64,000 nucleotides of DNA from Acidobacteriaceae bacterium. GTDB lineage: Bacteria > Acidobacteriota > Terriglobia > Bryobacterales > Bryobacteraceae. A model generated the notes under the pieces. That model did not search any database. It was not told the DNA's origin and saw only the letters and a list, made by a program, of their open reading frames with translations. The stretch spans positions 1 to 64,000 of the forward strand of contig JAFAMD010000021.1 of the NCBI GenBank assembly GCA_019233755.1, given 5' to 3'. The translations under genes were made by a program, and so were the position numbers. Below, one piece after another: positions 63,591 through 64,000 of this stretch. Numbering within the stretch: the stretch's first letter is position 1; each line of letters starts with the position of its first letter.

Positions 63591-64000
63591 TTGCTGAATT
63601 CCCGTTCCGTCGTGCTGAGCCTGAGCGGAATATTGGCTCATCATAGATATCTCGCTGAAGCTCTCGCCCAATTACACTTGTTACGGCGTGCGGTCCTGTT
63701 TGGAACTCATCTCGAAGTGTTTGAAGCCGATTCCGGCGGTCACTTGAGAATGCTCCGCAGATTTTCCTCTTACCGGTTTTTTAATCGCGCCATTTGGGGG
63801 CTGTCGCGACGCGTGCCATTGCTCATGCGGGGACCACAGCCCTCGGTGGCTCTGTCTCTTTTTGCCGAACGGGCAGTCTCAACATCAATCCCACCCTGCA
63901 CCGTTTTCCACGGCATGATGGGTGTCTGTCTCTCAGGGTTGCGGAAAGCGAAAGGGCTTGGCGCTATAACATTTGTCGATACTGCGACTTTGCATCCAAT
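63591..64000 (+). CDS. Glycosyltransferase, partial, cut by the right edge
   Basis: The last 410 bases hold an open frame that starts at a TTG (63591), with GAGAG about ten bases upstream, and runs off the end. The visible 136 codons read LNSRSVVLSLSGILAHHRYL onward, including RFFNRAIWGLS and TVFHGMMGVCLSGLRKAKGL. This is the N-terminal half of a GT-B glycosyltransferase, most like family GT4. The TGA of the FkbM gene is in the same frame, so the two are adjacent in one phase with only 12 bases between. The C-terminal nucleotide-sugar domain is missing from the window. Confidence 0.7.
   Translation, partial: MLNSRSVVLSLSGILAHHRYLAEALAQLHLLRRAVLFGTHLEVFEADSGGHLRMLRRFSSYRFFNRAIWGLSRRVPLLMRGPQPSVALSLFAERAVSTSIPPCTVFHGMMGVCLSGLRKAKGLGAITFVDTATLHP

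Noticed and set aside
1-64000. CRISPR arrays, transposases, integrases, tRNA and rRNA genes
   Set aside because: No regularly spaced repeats, transposase motifs, or cloverleaf-like sequences were recognised. The only direct repeats are the two-copy elements at 9-86 and 34250-34320.

Overview
The window is a GC-rich, gene-dense bacterial chromosome segment. It has no rRNA or tRNA genes, insertion sequences, CRISPR arrays or phage genes that I could recognise. Several features suggest a soil-type Acidobacteriota bacterium, perhaps Solibacteres/Bryobacterales-like: many short secreted or TPR proteins of unknown family, a dnaG-rpoD block, an archaeal/eukaryotic-type prolyl-tRNA synthetase, an AddAB-type nuclease pair, LigD, a sedolisin protease, DUF2254 and RMD1 proteins, and an operon full of B12-binding radical SAM enzymes. 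This placement is an inference; there is no rRNA to confirm it.

Layout. Positions 1-600 hold a fragmentary ORF with a tandem repeat and a stretch without genes. From 609 to 7805 all genes are on the minus strand: two TPR-type exported proteins, a PBP1b-like bifunctional murein synthase, a small membrane protein, proline dehydrogenase and a PAP2 phosphatase. From 7996 to 24326 the genes are mostly housekeeping: MGDG-synthase-like glycosyltransferase, HrpB, DinB, PrmA, LigD, DnaG, RpoD, Nth, a BadF/GlcNAc-kinase-like protein, MscS and a sedolisin. From 24364 to 32704 a minus-strand series carries an NADP oxidoreductase, AddB-like and AddA-like nucleases, SelD and PyrF. ProS follows at 32794, then a 31-bp direct repeat, a DksA-like regulator lacking one zinc cysteine, a Cache sensor with no output domain, and a large exported protein. 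From 38916 to 43229 transketolase, a CHAD protein and an RMD1-family membrane protein run as one unit. From 43413 to 49678 there are small membrane or exported proteins, an ECF sigma/anti-sigma pair divergent from a sulfatase, and a DUF2254 membrane protein.

The most striking region is 49602-62254. It is a ten-gene minus-strand operon in which almost every gene touches or overlaps the next. In transcription order it encodes two paralogous B12-binding radical SAM proteins, a second paralogous pair of the same class, two class I methyltransferases, a fifth B12-binding radical SAM protein, a third methyltransferase, an amidohydrolase, a radical SAM protein with extra C-terminal cysteines (SPASM/twitch-like), and finally a cytochrome P450. 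This is the gene content of a tailoring pathway, probably with several radical C-methylations or ring rearrangements. However, no PKS, NRPS, terpene cyclase or convincing precursor peptide is present in the window, so substrate and product are unknown. Divergent from it, across a 475-bp intergenic region with palindromes, start an FkbM methyltransferase and a glycosyltransferase cut by the right edge. These suggest a glycan locus continuing beyond 64000.
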